This document shows, piece after piece, positions 17,296 to 26,207 of a DNA stretch of 64,000 nt. This stretch comes from UBA4744 sp963718995. GTDB taxonomy: Bacteria; Actinomycetota; Acidimicrobiia; Spongiisociales; UBA4744. Positions within the stretch are counted from its first letter, which is position 1, and each line of letters opens with the position of its first letter. The notes beneath the pieces were generated by a model, which did no database searches, was not told the DNA's origin, and saw only the letters and a program-made list of their open reading frames with translations. The position numbers and the translations under genes were made by a program. The stretch spans positions 1 through 64,000 of the forward strand of contig CAVRAP010000021.1 in assembly GCA_963718995.1 (NCBI GenBank). Reading direction: 5' to 3'.

Positions 17296-17625
17296 GGCGA
17301 ACGCTCCTCAGGACCTCTTGGAAAACAACCCTTCTTCGTGGTTTTCGGTCGATTCCCGCATGTCCTTGAGAGAAGCGTATCGCGATCTCAGATCCCCGAC
17401 CGGGGTTCCTCCGCGGGGTCGGTAATCCTCAGAGCAAGCAAGGCTCGTTGCTTCAGACCGGATACGGTTTGTGGGTGGCCGTTGCCCCCCTCCACCGGCC
17501 GCGGACGTCGTGCCCGGGCTCGTTCGTTTGGCTTCGAATGGCTCCAACCCAGCATGTCGTCCCTTCTTCGGTCTAACATTGGACACCCGACGGGGCTAGG
17601 AAGTTCCGTTGACCGAGTCGAGGCG
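17296..17625. other. 330 bp intergenic region upstream of the LysM/M23 gene
   Basis: Lies between the end of rlmN and the LysM/M23 start, both leftward. Frames here (for example 17308-17586 on the minus strand) have no protein-like features. A long untranslated leader is possible because related wall hydrolases are often controlled by a c-di-AMP riboswitch, but I could not match that motif here. Confidence 0.35.
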
Positions 17626-18654
17626 CTACTGGTTGATGGATCTGGCGCGGAGTTGTCCGCAGGCGGCATCGATATCGGCGCCACGCGTGTCGCGCAGTGT
17701 TGCGTTGACTCCTCGTCGTGCCAGAACGCCCAGAAAGCTATCGATGCGCGGACGAGCCGAGGGACGATCCGCCGTGAGTGGCGTTGGGTTCAGCGCAATG
17801 AGGTTGACGTGAGCATGGAGCCGACGGGCAATATCGGCCAGCTTGTTTGCCTGATCGTCCGAATCGTTCACTCCGTCGATCATGGTCCATTCGATGGACA
17901 CCCGACGGTGCTTGGCTTCAAAGAACTCAGCTGCGGCAGCCTCCACCTCTTGGAGCGGATATCGCTTGTTGAGCGGAACGAGGGTCGTTCGCAATTCGTC
18001 GTCGGCCGCGTGGAGGCTCACGGCCAGGTTGATCGGCCAGGGCTCGGCCGCCAGCCGTCGCATGCCGGGGACGACACCAACCGTCGACACGGTGATCGCA
18101 CGAGCCGACATACCCATGTGCTCGATCATCCTTCGTATCGATTCGCGAACGCGTGCATAGTTGGCGAGCGGTTCTCCCATTCCCATGAACACGACGTTGG
18201 TGATCCGCGGGGGACAATCCGCCATTCCGCCGCCGGCGAGGAAAGCCTGGGCGAAGGCAACCTGGGCGACTATCTCGCCGGCTTCCAGGTGACGCTCGAA
18301 CCCGAACTGGCCTGTGGCACAGAAGGTGCATGCCAGTGCGCAGCCCACCTGGCTGGAGATGCACAGGGTCGTGCGGCGCGGGTATCCCATGAGGACGGCT
18401 TCGATCGCTGCTCCATCGGGTGCCCGGAACAGCCATTTGCGGGTGGTTCCGTCATCCGCCGACTGTTCTATCTCTAACTCGAATGGCCAGACTTGGTCTT
18501 TGAACTGGTCACGGAGATGCGCCGGGAGGTTGGTCATCATTTCGGTAGAGCGCACCGGGTGCTCGTACAACCACTCCCGCAGCTGGAGCGCGCGGAAGGG
18601 CGGCTCGCCCGGCAGGAGCGTCCCCAATTGTTCCGGTTCGGTGAGGTACAGCAC
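17626..18654 (-). CDS. rlmN: Dual-specificity 23S rRNA/tRNA adenine C2-methyltransferase RlmN
   Basis: A 342-residue radical-SAM enzyme that methylates C2 of adenine in 23S rRNA (A2503) and some tRNAs. The iron-sulfur cluster cysteines are in CALACTFC (Cys105, 109, 112). VVFMGMGEPLANY, VSLHAADDELR, WTMIDGVNDS and the C-terminal catalytic-cysteine segment ADIDAACGQL are all present, so it looks complete. The GTG start at 18654 is preceded 6 nt upstream by TACTAT and no Shine-Dalgarno, suggesting a leaderless message. It is divergent from the NCS1 permease gene with only 58 bp between the starts. Confidence 0.95.
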   Translation of the reverse strand: MLYLTEPEQLGTLLPGEPPFRALQLREWLYEHPVRSTEMMTNLPAHLRDQFKDQVWPFELEIEQSADDGTTRKWLFRAPDGAAIEAVLMGYPRRTTLCISSQVGCALACTFCATGQFGFERHLEAGEIVAQVAFAQAFLAGGGMADCPPRITNVVFMGMGEPLANYARVRESIRRMIEHMGMSARAITVSTVGVVPGMRRLAAEPWPINLAVSLHAADDELRTTLVPLNKRYPLQEVEAAAAEFFEAKHRRVSIEWTMIDGVNDSDDQANKLADIARRLHAHVNLIALNPTPLTADRPSARPRIDSFLGVLARRGVNATLRDTRGADIDAACGQLRARSINQ

Positions 18655-18660
18655 GGGTCC

Positions 18661-18666
18661 ATAGTA
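18661..18666 (-). promoter_or_regulatory. -10 box TACTAT of leaderless rlmN promoter
   Basis: TANNNT hexamer 6 nt upstream of GTG 18654, within the short divergent region shared with the NCS1 gene. Confidence 0.55.
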
Positions 18667-18697
18667 CGTTGCAACGGAATCCGCACGGGCCGACCTC

Positions 18698-18703
18698 TAG
18701 ACT
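18698..18703 (+). promoter_or_regulatory. -10 box TAGACT of the NCS1 permease gene
   Basis: TANNNT hexamer 9 nt before ATG 18713, in the 58 bp divergent region; no ribosome-binding site. Confidence 0.55.
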
Positions 18704-18712
18704 CCATCCTCT

Positions 18713-20131
18713 ATGGCCAGGATCAGATTGCCGGCAATGCGGATTCCGTCCTTTCGGTCACCTCCGCACCATGAGCCACTCGACACCGCGGAGTTGACCG
18801 GCCTGTGGGTTTCTTTCGCGGTTGGCATTCCCCTGCTGCTGGTGGGGATCCGCCTGATGTCCGGGACGGCCGCCGGAGGGCTCGGATTGTCCGCCAGCCA
18901 GCTCCTGCTGGTAGTCCCCATCGGTGTTCTCCTCGGGGTGGGGCTTCTCTCCGCAGTTGCCTATGCGTCGGCCATGGTGAGCGAAAAGACCTTGATCATG
19001 GTGCGACCGGCCCTGGGGATGGTTGGCTCATGGTTGCTCGTACCCGTTGTGGTCACCTTTCTCGTGTCGTGGGCGGCCCTCGAACTCGATCTGGCCGGTC
19101 GCGCGCTTTCGGCCGCTTCCGAAGTCTTCAACGGACCGGCGATCGGCCGCTGGTGGGGGGTCATCATCGTTGCGGTGCTCGCAGCCTTCTTCCTGTATCT
19201 CGGTCCACAACTCGTGGTCAGGAGCTGGGTCAAGTGGTTCGCCTTCTGGGTTGGGCTCGCCGTGATGCTCGTCCTGGTGTGGAGGACCGTCGCCGACCTG
19301 GATCTCGCAGTCATGTTGGACCAGGCCCCCGGGGCTCACTTCTGGCTTGGTGTCGATCTCGTGGTTGGTGGAGCGGTGATCTTCTTTCCCTTGGTCGCCG
19401 ATACGGCCAGATTCGCTCCTGATCAGGGCACGGCGGCATCGAGCATTGGCGCCGGCTACGGAGTTCCGGCGCTGATCGCCATCCTCTTGGGTGGCTTGGC
19501 CGCGTCGACGAACAGCCTTACCGAACCAACTCCGGTCGGCATTGTCGCGGAGTTCTTCGGTTCTTCGGCGGGAGTCGTTGGGGCAGTGCTCGCGGTGTTC
19601 TGGCTATTTGGTGCAGAAGCCGACCAACCCTTCGCGTTTCTTTACAGCGCCTCCAACTCGATACAAAGCCTGGTGGCGCGAGCTCCCATCTGGGCCAGCG
19701 GTGTTGTTCTCGTGGTGGTGTCCGCAGTGCTTTCGCTGATCGTGGACTCGACACTCTGGGTTGACCTTATCGGTCTGCTGCTCTCGATTCTGATCCCGGT
19801 TCTTGGGGTCTTCCTGGCCGACTTTTTCTTCGTGCGGCGGAGGAGCTACTTGTCGGACAGCCTGTACGACATTCGGGGTGCTTACCGTGGCATCAACGTC
19901 TATGCGCTGCCGTCATTGATCATCGGGTTCATCCTCTATCAGTGGATCGCGCCGTCGGGTCCAGGCGGTTGGGTGGAGTTCGTCGAGCAGTTGATACCGG
20001 GTCAATCGCCGGCAGCTGCGGCCGGTGTCCCGCCGGTGATGATCACATTGATGTTCTCGTTTTCCCTGTATGCGCTGTTGGGTCGCTGGAGGATTGAAGA
20101 GGCGTACTACATGTCCAAGCTGCGGGTCTGA
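18713..20131 (+). CDS. NCS1 family nucleobase/cytosine-type permease
   Basis: A 472-residue integral membrane protein with about twelve hydrophobic segments. The order of elements fits the nucleobase:cation symporter-1 family (cytosine permease/purine transporters): LTGLWVSFAVGIPLLLVGI in helix 1, the conserved ADTARFAP segment mid-protein, and LGVFLADFFFVRRR near the cytoplasmic loop of the second half. Substrates of the family include cytosine, hydantoins, thiamine precursors and purines; nothing nearby narrows this. Predicted leaderless. Confidence 0.83.
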   Translation: MARIRLPAMRIPSFRSPPHHEPLDTAELTGLWVSFAVGIPLLLVGIRLMSGTAAGGLGLSASQLLLVVPIGVLLGVGLLSAVAYASAMVSEKTLIMVRPALGMVGSWLLVPVVVTFLVSWAALELDLAGRALSAASEVFNGPAIGRWWGVIIVAVLAAFFLYLGPQLVVRSWVKWFAFWVGLAVMLVLVWRTVADLDLAVMLDQAPGAHFWLGVDLVVGGAVIFFPLVADTARFAPDQGTAASSIGAGYGVPALIAILLGGLAASTNSLTEPTPVGIVAEFFGSSAGVVGAVLAVFWLFGAEADQPFAFLYSASNSIQSLVARAPIWASGVVLVVVSAVLSLIVDSTLWVDLIGLLLSILIPVLGVFLADFFFVRRRSYLSDSLYDIRGAYRGINVYALPSLIIGFILYQWIAPSGPGGWVEFVEQLIPGQSPAAAAGVPPVMITLMFSFSLYALLGRWRIEEAYYMSKLRV

Positions 20132-20189
20132 CCGGAGTTCCCCATCCACCGGCCTCGCTATCTGCCGCTCCGCGACGCAGAGGCGTTTT

Positions 20190-21500
20190 CTAGAGAACCG
20201 TTGCGGCCATCTCCGACAGCGGGCTGCGGACCGATTTCTCCAGGGTCACGTGCCCGAACAAAGGGGAACCCTTGAACTTCTCGATCAGGGCTGCAACCCC
20301 GCCGAACGGGGAAATGTAGGGGTTGTCAACCTGAGTGAGATCTCCGCAGAAGACCACTTTGGCATCTTTGCTCATGCGGGTCAGGATCACTTTCAAGGTC
20401 GGCAATTCCAGATTCTGAGCCTCATCGATGATCACGAACTCTCCGGTTATCGACCGTCCCCGAAGATACGTCACCGCCGCCATCTCCAGCACGTTTCTTT
20501 CGGATAGTTCGGTTATGGCATCCCTGGCGGCCTCTGGACCTCCGTCGGCGAAGAGCGCGTACAGGTTGTCGTTGACGGCCGCCATCCACGGCGCCAATTT
20601 CTCAGACAAGTCGCCGGGAAGGTAGCCGACTTCTTGACGACCGACGGCGATGAGCGGTCGATACACCGAAACCCGCCGGTAGCGGCCAAGCTCCAGCACT
20701 TGCTCCAGGCCGGCGGCCAGGGCCAAGAAGGTCTTGCCGGTACCCGCCATCCCCATGAGCGATACCGCAGGAATCTCCGGGTTGAGGAGCAGGTCCAGGG
20801 CAAGGACCTGGCGAAGGTTCTTCGGTTCGACCCCGAACGCGCGAGGTCCGCCGGAGACCCTGGCCACAACGGTCTCTGGATTCGTTTCCACGACGTGGCC
20901 CAATGCCGATTGAGACGGCCCGCTTCGCAGGACGACGAACTGATTGATGAGAGCATCGACTCCGGGCAACGCCACTTTGTTCTCTGCGAACAGCTGATCG
21001 ACCACATGGGAATCGACGTCGATCTCGAGAGCGCCGGTGTAGAGCTCGTCGACGGGAACCGTGTCGGCCCGGTAGTCCTGTACCTCGATCCCGAGTTGGG
21101 CACCTTTGATTCGGAGCGCAGTATCTTTTGTGACCAGCACGGGTCGATGGCCGCCATCGTTCATGTTCAGGCACGTTGCGAGAATTCGGTGATCGGTTGT
21201 CGACGGATCGAAGACCGAAGGTAGCCGAGGTGATTGTGTGCCGTTTGATTCGATGCGGAGGTTGCCGCCCGTCGGTAGCTCGACCGGGTCCCGCAGGCCA
21301 CCCGGCGCCGATGCACCCAGACCATCGAGAAGACGAAGGGCCGATCGGGCGTTCGTACCGACCTCATCCGAACGTGTCTTCTGGCGGTCGAGCTCTTCGA
21401 TTACGACGAGGGGGAGCACTACGGCGTGTTCATCGAATCGGAAGATGGCGTGAGGGTCGGCAATCAGGACGCAGGTATCGAGGACGTAGCGCGAGGCCAA
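20190..21500 (-). CDS. PIN domain - PhoH ATPase fusion
   Basis: A 436-residue PhoH2-type protein. The N-terminal PIN ribonuclease domain (RYVLDTCVLIADPHAI, VVIEELDRQK, STTDHRILATCL, LVTKDTALRIKG) is joined to a C-terminal PhoH helicase-like ATPase domain with Walker A MGMAGTGKTFLAL, Walker B FVIIDEAQNL and CGDLTQVDNP. Such PIN-PhoH proteins unwind and cleave RNA in studied actinobacteria. I place the start at TTG 21500: a strong AAGGAGG is 5-6 nt upstream and the PIN domain begins immediately. A longer in-frame opening to 21563 lies upstream of that ribosome-binding site and is rejected. Confidence 0.92.
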   Translation of the reverse strand: MASRYVLDTCVLIADPHAIFRFDEHAVVLPLVVIEELDRQKTRSDEVGTNARSALRLLDGLGASAPGGLRDPVELPTGGNLRIESNGTQSPRLPSVFDPSTTDHRILATCLNMNDGGHRPVLVTKDTALRIKGAQLGIEVQDYRADTVPVDELYTGALEIDVDSHVVDQLFAENKVALPGVDALINQFVVLRSGPSQSALGHVVETNPETVVARVSGGPRAFGVEPKNLRQVLALDLLLNPEIPAVSLMGMAGTGKTFLALAAGLEQVLELGRYRRVSVYRPLIAVGRQEVGYLPGDLSEKLAPWMAAVNDNLYALFADGGPEAARDAITELSERNVLEMAAVTYLRGRSITGEFVIIDEAQNLELPTLKVILTRMSKDAKVVFCGDLTQVDNPYISPFGGVAALIEKFKGSPLFGHVTLEKSVRSPLSEMAATVL

Positions 21501-21609
21501 TCCGCCTCCTCCTTGGTGGGCACCTTCGGGGCAAAGCCTCGACGGTTGGGAACGAAAAGGCAAGGATCTTGCGGGACGGTCGGAAGTCGCGCCGGGTGGG
21601 CCTGGTTGG

Positions 21610-21966
21610 CTAGTTCCCCTTGAAGCTGCTCAAGAAAGACGCTTCTTTGATCCAGTCACCTACGCGCCCGGCGGGCACGTCAATGCTGGTGGCCACGGAT
21701 TCGGCTTCGGCTTTTCCGAGGTCGGCCAGGCTCGTGATTCCTGCCTCCTCGAGGCGGGCCGCATAGACCGGTCCGATTCCTTTGATGATGGTCAGATCAT
21801 CGTTCCGGGACGCTGGTCGCTCGACCGGTGGTGGGTGGGGCGATACGCGAAAGGAGGGCGGTTGCGGTTCGCGGGGGAGTGCCAGGGAGATGAACCTGTC
21901 ACGCATCACCCAGATAACCGTGCCGAGGCCGGCGAGCACCCCGATGTATCGAATTACCTTCTTCAT
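21610..21966 (-). CDS. Membrane-anchored helix-hairpin-helix protein
   Basis: A 118-residue protein: one N-terminal membrane helix (about 4-22), a proline-rich linker, then a helix-hairpin-helix module (LTIIKGIGPVYAARLEEAG and ITSLADLGKAEAESVA) of the kind seen in DUF4332/RuvA-like domains that often bind DNA or mediate protein contacts. The start at 21966 is supported by TATGAT 7 nt upstream. Function unknown. Confidence 0.7.
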   Translation of the reverse strand: MKKVIRYIGVLAGLGTVIWVMRDRFISLALPREPQPPSFRVSPHPPPVERPASRNDDLTIIKGIGPVYAARLEEAGITSLADLGKAEAESVATSIDVPAGRVGDWIKEASFLSSFKGN

Positions 21967-21973
21967 GGGCTCG

Positions 21974-21979
21974 ATCATA
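21974..21979 (-). promoter_or_regulatory. -10 box TATGAT, leaderless promoter of the HhH protein gene
   Basis: Close to the TATAAT consensus, 7 nt upstream of ATG 21966. It decides between this start and ATG 21978, which lies inside the -10 box. Confidence 0.6.
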
Positions 21980-22030
21980 CCAACCGGGCGGTCGGTTGCC
22001 GATCATGTGCCGCTGGAGCTGTGAAGGTAT

Positions 22031-22780
22031 CTAGCCCCAGCAGGCTTGGGATGCCGTCCAGTGAGACCAACCGCCACCTTCGTAGACCAGCCAGGCAGAG
22101 ACTGCCGCGTTGGCATGGGCGTCGTAGATGTTCGCTCCGGCCCATCCGGCCGACGCGGATCGATCCGCCCAGAAACGTGGGAGGTGCTGGAACAACCCGG
22201 CAGCTCCGGATGACGGGTTGGTAGCGCCGGGGTCCCAGCGCGATTCGCAATACGAAACTTCCAAAGCCAGTTCGACGTCCTGGGCTGCGAAGAAGAGGCT
22301 GATGATTCCGAGAGCCTCAGCTTCCGTCAGCCTTCCGCCTGAAGGTTGAGTGGTCGTGGTGGTGGGAGGGGGATCGACCATCGTGGTGCTGGTCGTCGTT
22401 GTTGTCGGAGGATTCGGAGTGGTCGTCGAGGTCGAGGTCGGGGCGGTAGTCGGGGGGGCAGCTTGTGCGAAGAGTTCTGGTTCGAAGTCTGCTTCCGGCG
22501 GTGCCACCTCGGGTCGGGTGCCAAGTAAATCCGAAATGAGCGCATCCTCAGCCGACAGGTCGGAGAGGCCGGGCGCCGACCGCAATCCGCTAGAGAAGGC
22601 GAGGGCGACGACACGTCCCGAGGCCGATCCCCAGTCGGCACCGGCCGCTGGTGGTGGAGCGATCGTCGAAGAGGTTGTTGAGGTCGGTGTGGTGGTCGGC
22701 GAAAAGGCCGCAAACCCGGCAACCGCCAGCAGCGCGATGGTCAGCCAAAGCACGAACGCCGCTAAGCGAGCGAAACGCAT
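22031..22780 (-). CDS. Exported transglycosylase/lysozyme-like protein with Thr-Pro linker
   Basis: A 249-residue exported protein. A signal/membrane segment (about 1-25) is followed by a long low-complexity Thr/Pro region and a C-terminal lysozyme-like domain (LALEVSYCESRWDPGATNPS, then GAAGLFQHLPRFW and AVSAWLVYEGGGWSHWTAS). Glu in CESRWDP is the likely catalytic acid of a soluble lytic transglycosylase-like fold. ATG 22780 is chosen because GGAG precedes it and the signal peptide starts there; the in-frame extension to 22864 is not protein-like. Confidence 0.8.
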   Translation of the reverse strand: MRFARLAAFVLWLTIALLAVAGFAAFSPTTTPTSTTSSTIAPPPAAGADWGSASGRVVALAFSSGLRSAPGLSDLSAEDALISDLLGTRPEVAPPEADFEPELFAQAAPPTTAPTSTSTTTPNPPTTTTTSTTMVDPPPTTTTTQPSGGRLTEAEALGIISLFFAAQDVELALEVSYCESRWDPGATNPSSGAAGLFQHLPRFWADRSASAGWAGANIYDAHANAAVSAWLVYEGGGWSHWTASQACWG

Positions 22781-22904
22781 GATGTTCTCCGCCTTCTGTT
22801 TTTCCCGAGCAGATCCAGCGCGGATCCGATGCAGAACTAGGAGAAACCCTAGAGCGGGTCGCAAATCTATTGCAAACCGTGCGCCCCGGTGTGAGGGCGA
22901 TCGT

Positions 22905-22910
22905 TACGAT
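22905..22910 (+). promoter_or_regulatory. -10 box TACGAT, leaderless promoter of the LLM oxidoreductase gene
   Basis: TANNNT hexamer 8 nt before GTG 22919; no Shine-Dalgarno. Confidence 0.6.
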
Positions 22911-22918
22911 CAGGAACT

Positions 22919-23941
22919 GTGCGCGTTGATTACTCCATGCCTCCGATCGGCTTGCGGGCTGTTGAGGATCTGGCCAGAAGGGTCTCGAGATTGGGATTCG
23001 ACGGGTTCTTCACCGGCGAGACGAGCCGCGACCCTTTCCTTCCCCTGGCGATTGCTGCGGGGGTTGCGCCGTCGCTCGAATTAGGGACCGGGGTCGCGAT
23101 TGCGTTTCCTCGGTCGCCCATGGTGATCGCTCACACTGGCTGGGATCTGGCGGAGGTCAGTGGGGGAAGATTCACGCTCGGGCTCGGAACCCAGGTTCGG
23201 GCTCATGTCACTCGCCGGTTCTCGACGCCCTGGGTGGCGCCGCTCCCTCGGTTGCGCGAATACGTTCTTGCCCTCCGGGCAATCTGGTCCGCCTGGCAGG
23301 AGGGGACGCCGCTTCGTTTTGAGGGTGATCACTATCGGTTCTCGCTCATGACGCCCTTCTTCGATCCCGGTCCGATCGATCATCCGCAGGTACCGATCTT
23401 GGTGGCGGCAGTCGGGCCGCGCATGGCCCGACTAGCCGGCGAGGTCTGCAACGGGGTAGACGTGCATCCGTTTCACACGGTCCGGTATCTCGATGAAGTG
23501 CTGCTCCCTGCCGTTCGGGCGGGGGCTTCACAAGCGGGCCGAGCCCCGGAGAGCACCACCGTGGCTTGCGCGGTTTTTGTGGCGACGGGCCGTACTGATG
23601 AACAGATCAGCTTGGCCAGGGAGTCCGTACGCCGGCAGATTGCCTTCTATGCATCAACGCCTGCCTACCGTCCCGTCCTCGATCTGCACGGATGGGACAT
23701 GGGACCAGAGCTGAGCACTCTGTCCCTTCGTCAAGACTGGGCGTCGATGGCGAGTCTCGTCGATGACCGCATGGTCGACGAGGTAGCCGTCACCGGGCCA
23801 CCTGAGATCGTCGGTCGGTTGATTCGGGAAAAATACGGAGACCGTTTGCAGCGGGTGGCGTTCTATGGAGCGGGACCCGGTACCACCCCGGGACTCGACG
23901 ATGACGACTGGGCGACCATTGTTGAGGCGATCCGCGCCTGA
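22919..23941 (+). CDS. LLM-class flavin/F420-dependent oxidoreductase
   Basis: A 340-residue luciferase-like monooxygenase-fold protein, resembling the F420-dependent oxidoreductases common in actinobacteria. RVSRLGFDGFFTGE, LELGTGVAIAFPRSPMVIA, LAEVSGGRFTLGLGTQV and IDHPQVPILVAAVGPRMA mark the TIM-barrel cofactor site. The C-terminal part (EVAVTGPPEIVGRLI) is the usual ending. Cofactor (F420 or FMN) and substrate cannot be decided from sequence. GTG start, predicted leaderless. It is convergent with the phosphatase gene. Confidence 0.87.
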   Translation: MRVDYSMPPIGLRAVEDLARRVSRLGFDGFFTGETSRDPFLPLAIAAGVAPSLELGTGVAIAFPRSPMVIAHTGWDLAEVSGGRFTLGLGTQVRAHVTRRFSTPWVAPLPRLREYVLALRAIWSAWQEGTPLRFEGDHYRFSLMTPFFDPGPIDHPQVPILVAAVGPRMARLAGEVCNGVDVHPFHTVRYLDEVLLPAVRAGASQAGRAPESTTVACAVFVATGRTDEQISLARESVRRQIAFYASTPAYRPVLDLHGWDMGPELSTLSLRQDWASMASLVDDRMVDEVAVTGPPEIVGRLIREKYGDRLQRVAFYGAGPGTTPGLDDDDWATIVEAIRA

Positions 23942-23968
23942 ACTCGCGGTGATGGACCTGTCGGCCGC

Positions 23969-24598
23969 TCAGGTCCGAAGCAAGTCCGCCGGCAAGTGGC
24001 CAACGTCGTTGATTCCGAGCAATCGGGGGCCCGGCAAACCCAGGGTCGTGATCGAGGCATTCGCAAGCGGGCCGATGGGCCCACCGAACGCAGTCCCGGA
24101 CAACCCGATGGTCCACATCGCCAGCAGGGCACCCGGGCCGCCATGAGTTGACACAACCGCGACCTCTCCAGCGGCCAGGTCGTCGGCGAGGTCCTCATAA
24201 GCTGCTACAACTCGCTCCCGCACATCAGCCCATCGTTCCCCATCCGGGCGGGCAACGTCTTCGCCGCCGCGATAGCGCTGCCACGCCTCTGGCCATCGTT
24301 GTGCTATCTCATCACCAACCAGCCCACCCCATTGTCCGTTGGCGATCTCCCGCCAACGCCGGTCGGTTTCGATCTCCATGCCCAACGCATCGGCCAACCG
24401 ACCGACGGTTTCGATGCAACGCTGGAGGTCGCTCGAGACAATCCTGGTGACCGGCAACAGCTGCAAGCGACGGGTGAGCGCTTCGACCTGCTTCTTCCCG
24501 AGCGCCGACAGCGCGACGTCCTGCTGGCCGATGAAACGACGTTCGGCATTGCCTTCGGCTTCGGCATGACGGAGCAGCAGAATGGTCGGTCGGCTCAT
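23969..24598 (-). CDS. Histidine phosphatase family protein
   Basis: A 209-residue phosphoglycerate-mutase-like phosphatase. The catalytic LLLRHAEAEGN near the N-terminus supplies the phosphorylated His; RIVSSDLQRCIETVGRL, the acidic EIANGQWGGL segment, and VVSTHGGPGALL with the second His are all present. Substrate unknown. The ATG overlaps the TGA of the upstream gamma-glutamyltransferase gene (ATGA), so translational coupling is likely; a TACGAT 8 nt upstream could also act as a -10 box, but it lies within the preceding coding region. Confidence 0.88.
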   Translation of the reverse strand: MSRPTILLLRHAEAEGNAERRFIGQQDVALSALGKKQVEALTRRLQLLPVTRIVSSDLQRCIETVGRLADALGMEIETDRRWREIANGQWGGLVGDEIAQRWPEAWQRYRGGEDVARPDGERWADVRERVVAAYEDLADDLAAGEVAVVSTHGGPGALLAMWTIGLSGTAFGGPIGPLANASITTLGLPGPRLLGINDVGHLPADLLRT

Positions 24599-26207
24599 AG
24601 ACCGCGATCGTAACGCGGGATCTCGTCCACTGAGACGGCTGCCGCGGTCGTTGCCACACGGGGATCAGCGGCCCCGGTTCTGAGCCCGGATGGGTCGAGC
24701 CGGATCAGCGAGACGGGTCCCCACCCTGATTCACGTTCGTCGGCCAGGTCGACGTCGTGTCCCTTTTGCTCGAGGGCCTGCCGGATCGTTTCGCCGGCAG
24801 TTGCTTCCAGTCGGATACGCTCTGGATCCGGGTCGATCACCCAGCGGGGGCGGGATTGCGTCTCGTCGGCGGACAGGCCGCTGTGGAGGAAGTTGGCTGC
24901 GACCTGGGCCAGGATCTGCGGTTGGTACGACCCGCCTCTTGTACCGAGCAGAAGTGCCAAGCGGTCATCTTTCGTCCACAGCGTTGGCGACAAGGTGTGA
25001 AGCGGCCGCTTGCCGGGGGCCAGCTCGTTCGGATGCCCGGGACGAAGGTTGAAGCCGGCGCCCCGATTGTGCAGGAAGAAGCCGGTGCCCGCGACACCGA
25101 TGCCTCCCCCAAAACCTGTGTAATTCGATTGAATCAGCGAGACGCCCATCCCGGCGCGGTCGAGCACACAGAGGTACGCCGTCCCACCCGGTGGCGCGGT
25201 AGACGGCGGCCAGGTCGCGGCGGATGTTCGGTCGATCTTGTTGAGGCGTTTCGAGAGCCTTTCGGGGCTCAGCAGCTCTTCCGGCGGAAGGGGCGCATAA
25301 TCCGGATCGGTTGCGAGGTCCCCCAGGTCCCAGGCCACCGATCGATACGCTTCGATCAATAAGTGGAAGAAGTCGGGATCATCCGGGTCGAGCGGCGGAT
25401 CGAGGCGTTCGAACAGCCACGCCGTGGCCAGCGTCACATAGCCTTGCGAGTTGGGCGGCACGGTCCATCCAGTCAAGCCGAACACATCGAGTCCAAGCGG
25501 CCGGACCCAGTCGGTCTGCATGTCCGCGAGGTCGTCCATGGTGATGAGACCGCCGGTGGCTTTCACGATGGCGTGTCCGGCCTTCCCCAGGTAAAACCCA
25601 TCGCGTCCTCCGGAAGCGATCGTCTCGAGGGTTGCAGCCAGCTCGGATCGAAACACCAGATCGCCGGGCCGGGGCGTTGCCCCTGCGGGATACAGCTCGG
25701 CATCGGGCGACGGCAACGGCTGGGTTTCCTGCAACCTCTCCAATCCCCGGGCTAGTTCTGCGGAAACGGTGAAACCCTCAGTGGCGTGCCGTATGGCCGG
25801 CGCCAGAATCGTGGACAAGCGGAGCCGGCCGAAACGGCGGATCAACTCCGACCATCCCGCAACACAGCCCGGTACGGTCACCGCCTCCGGATGGGAGTAG
25901 GGGATGCTGCATGCCCGTCCGTCCGCAAGCCCTGCGCGTCTGCCCCGCTCCCGGCCCGCCCGGAAGCGTTGAGAACTGCCGGTGCATCGTTTTCGGGGGA
26001 GAATACGAGCGCGAAGAGGTCACCGCCGATCCCGCAAGTTTCGGGTGCGACGACTCCCTGGACTGCGTTGGCGGCTACCGCCCCGTCGACCGCATTGCCG
26101 CCCAGTGCCATGATTTCAAGCGCGGCCTGAGCCGACAGGTAATGAGGTGCCACGGCAACATTGCCGTATCCAGATGCATGACGGGCAGGTCCCGGTTGGG
26201 CGCTCAC
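24595..26207 (-). CDS. Gamma-glutamyltransferase family protein, frame-broken
   Basis: A GGT-like Ntn-hydrolase precursor of about 537 residues if repaired. The N-terminal part (ALEIMALGGNAVDGAVAAN, ETCGIGGDLFALVF) and the C-terminal part (VTVPGCVAGWSELIRRFG, then GGTAYLCVLDRAGMGVSLIQ with the expected autocatalytic Thr, NRGAGFNLRPGHPNELAPGK, GTRGGSYQPQI) lie in two frames joined near 25925-25935, where one base appears to be missing. Family members hydrolyse or transfer gamma-glutamyl groups from glutathione-like compounds. The GTG start overlaps the stop of the upstream unknown gene (GTGA), and its own stop overlaps the phosphatase start, so three leftward genes are coupled. Confidence 0.87.

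Noticed and set aside
17296..17625. Possible c-di-AMP (ydaO) riboswitch before the LysM/M23 gene
   Set aside because: Gene type and leader length fit, but I could not align the conserved core with confidence.
16891..18477. 528-codon open frame on the plus strand
   Set aside because: It runs antisense to the LysM/M23 and rlmN genes, shows no family features and is typical of GC-rich shadow frames.
21525..21545. GGGGCAAAGCC resembling part of a GEMM riboswitch
   Set aside because: Only this half-motif is present and it lies just upstream of the PIN-PhoH start with no matching partner segments.
22350..23084. Valine-rich plus-strand frame
   Set aside because: It is the reverse complement of the Thr/Pro linker of the transglycosylase-like gene; the apparent hydrophobic repeat is an artefact.
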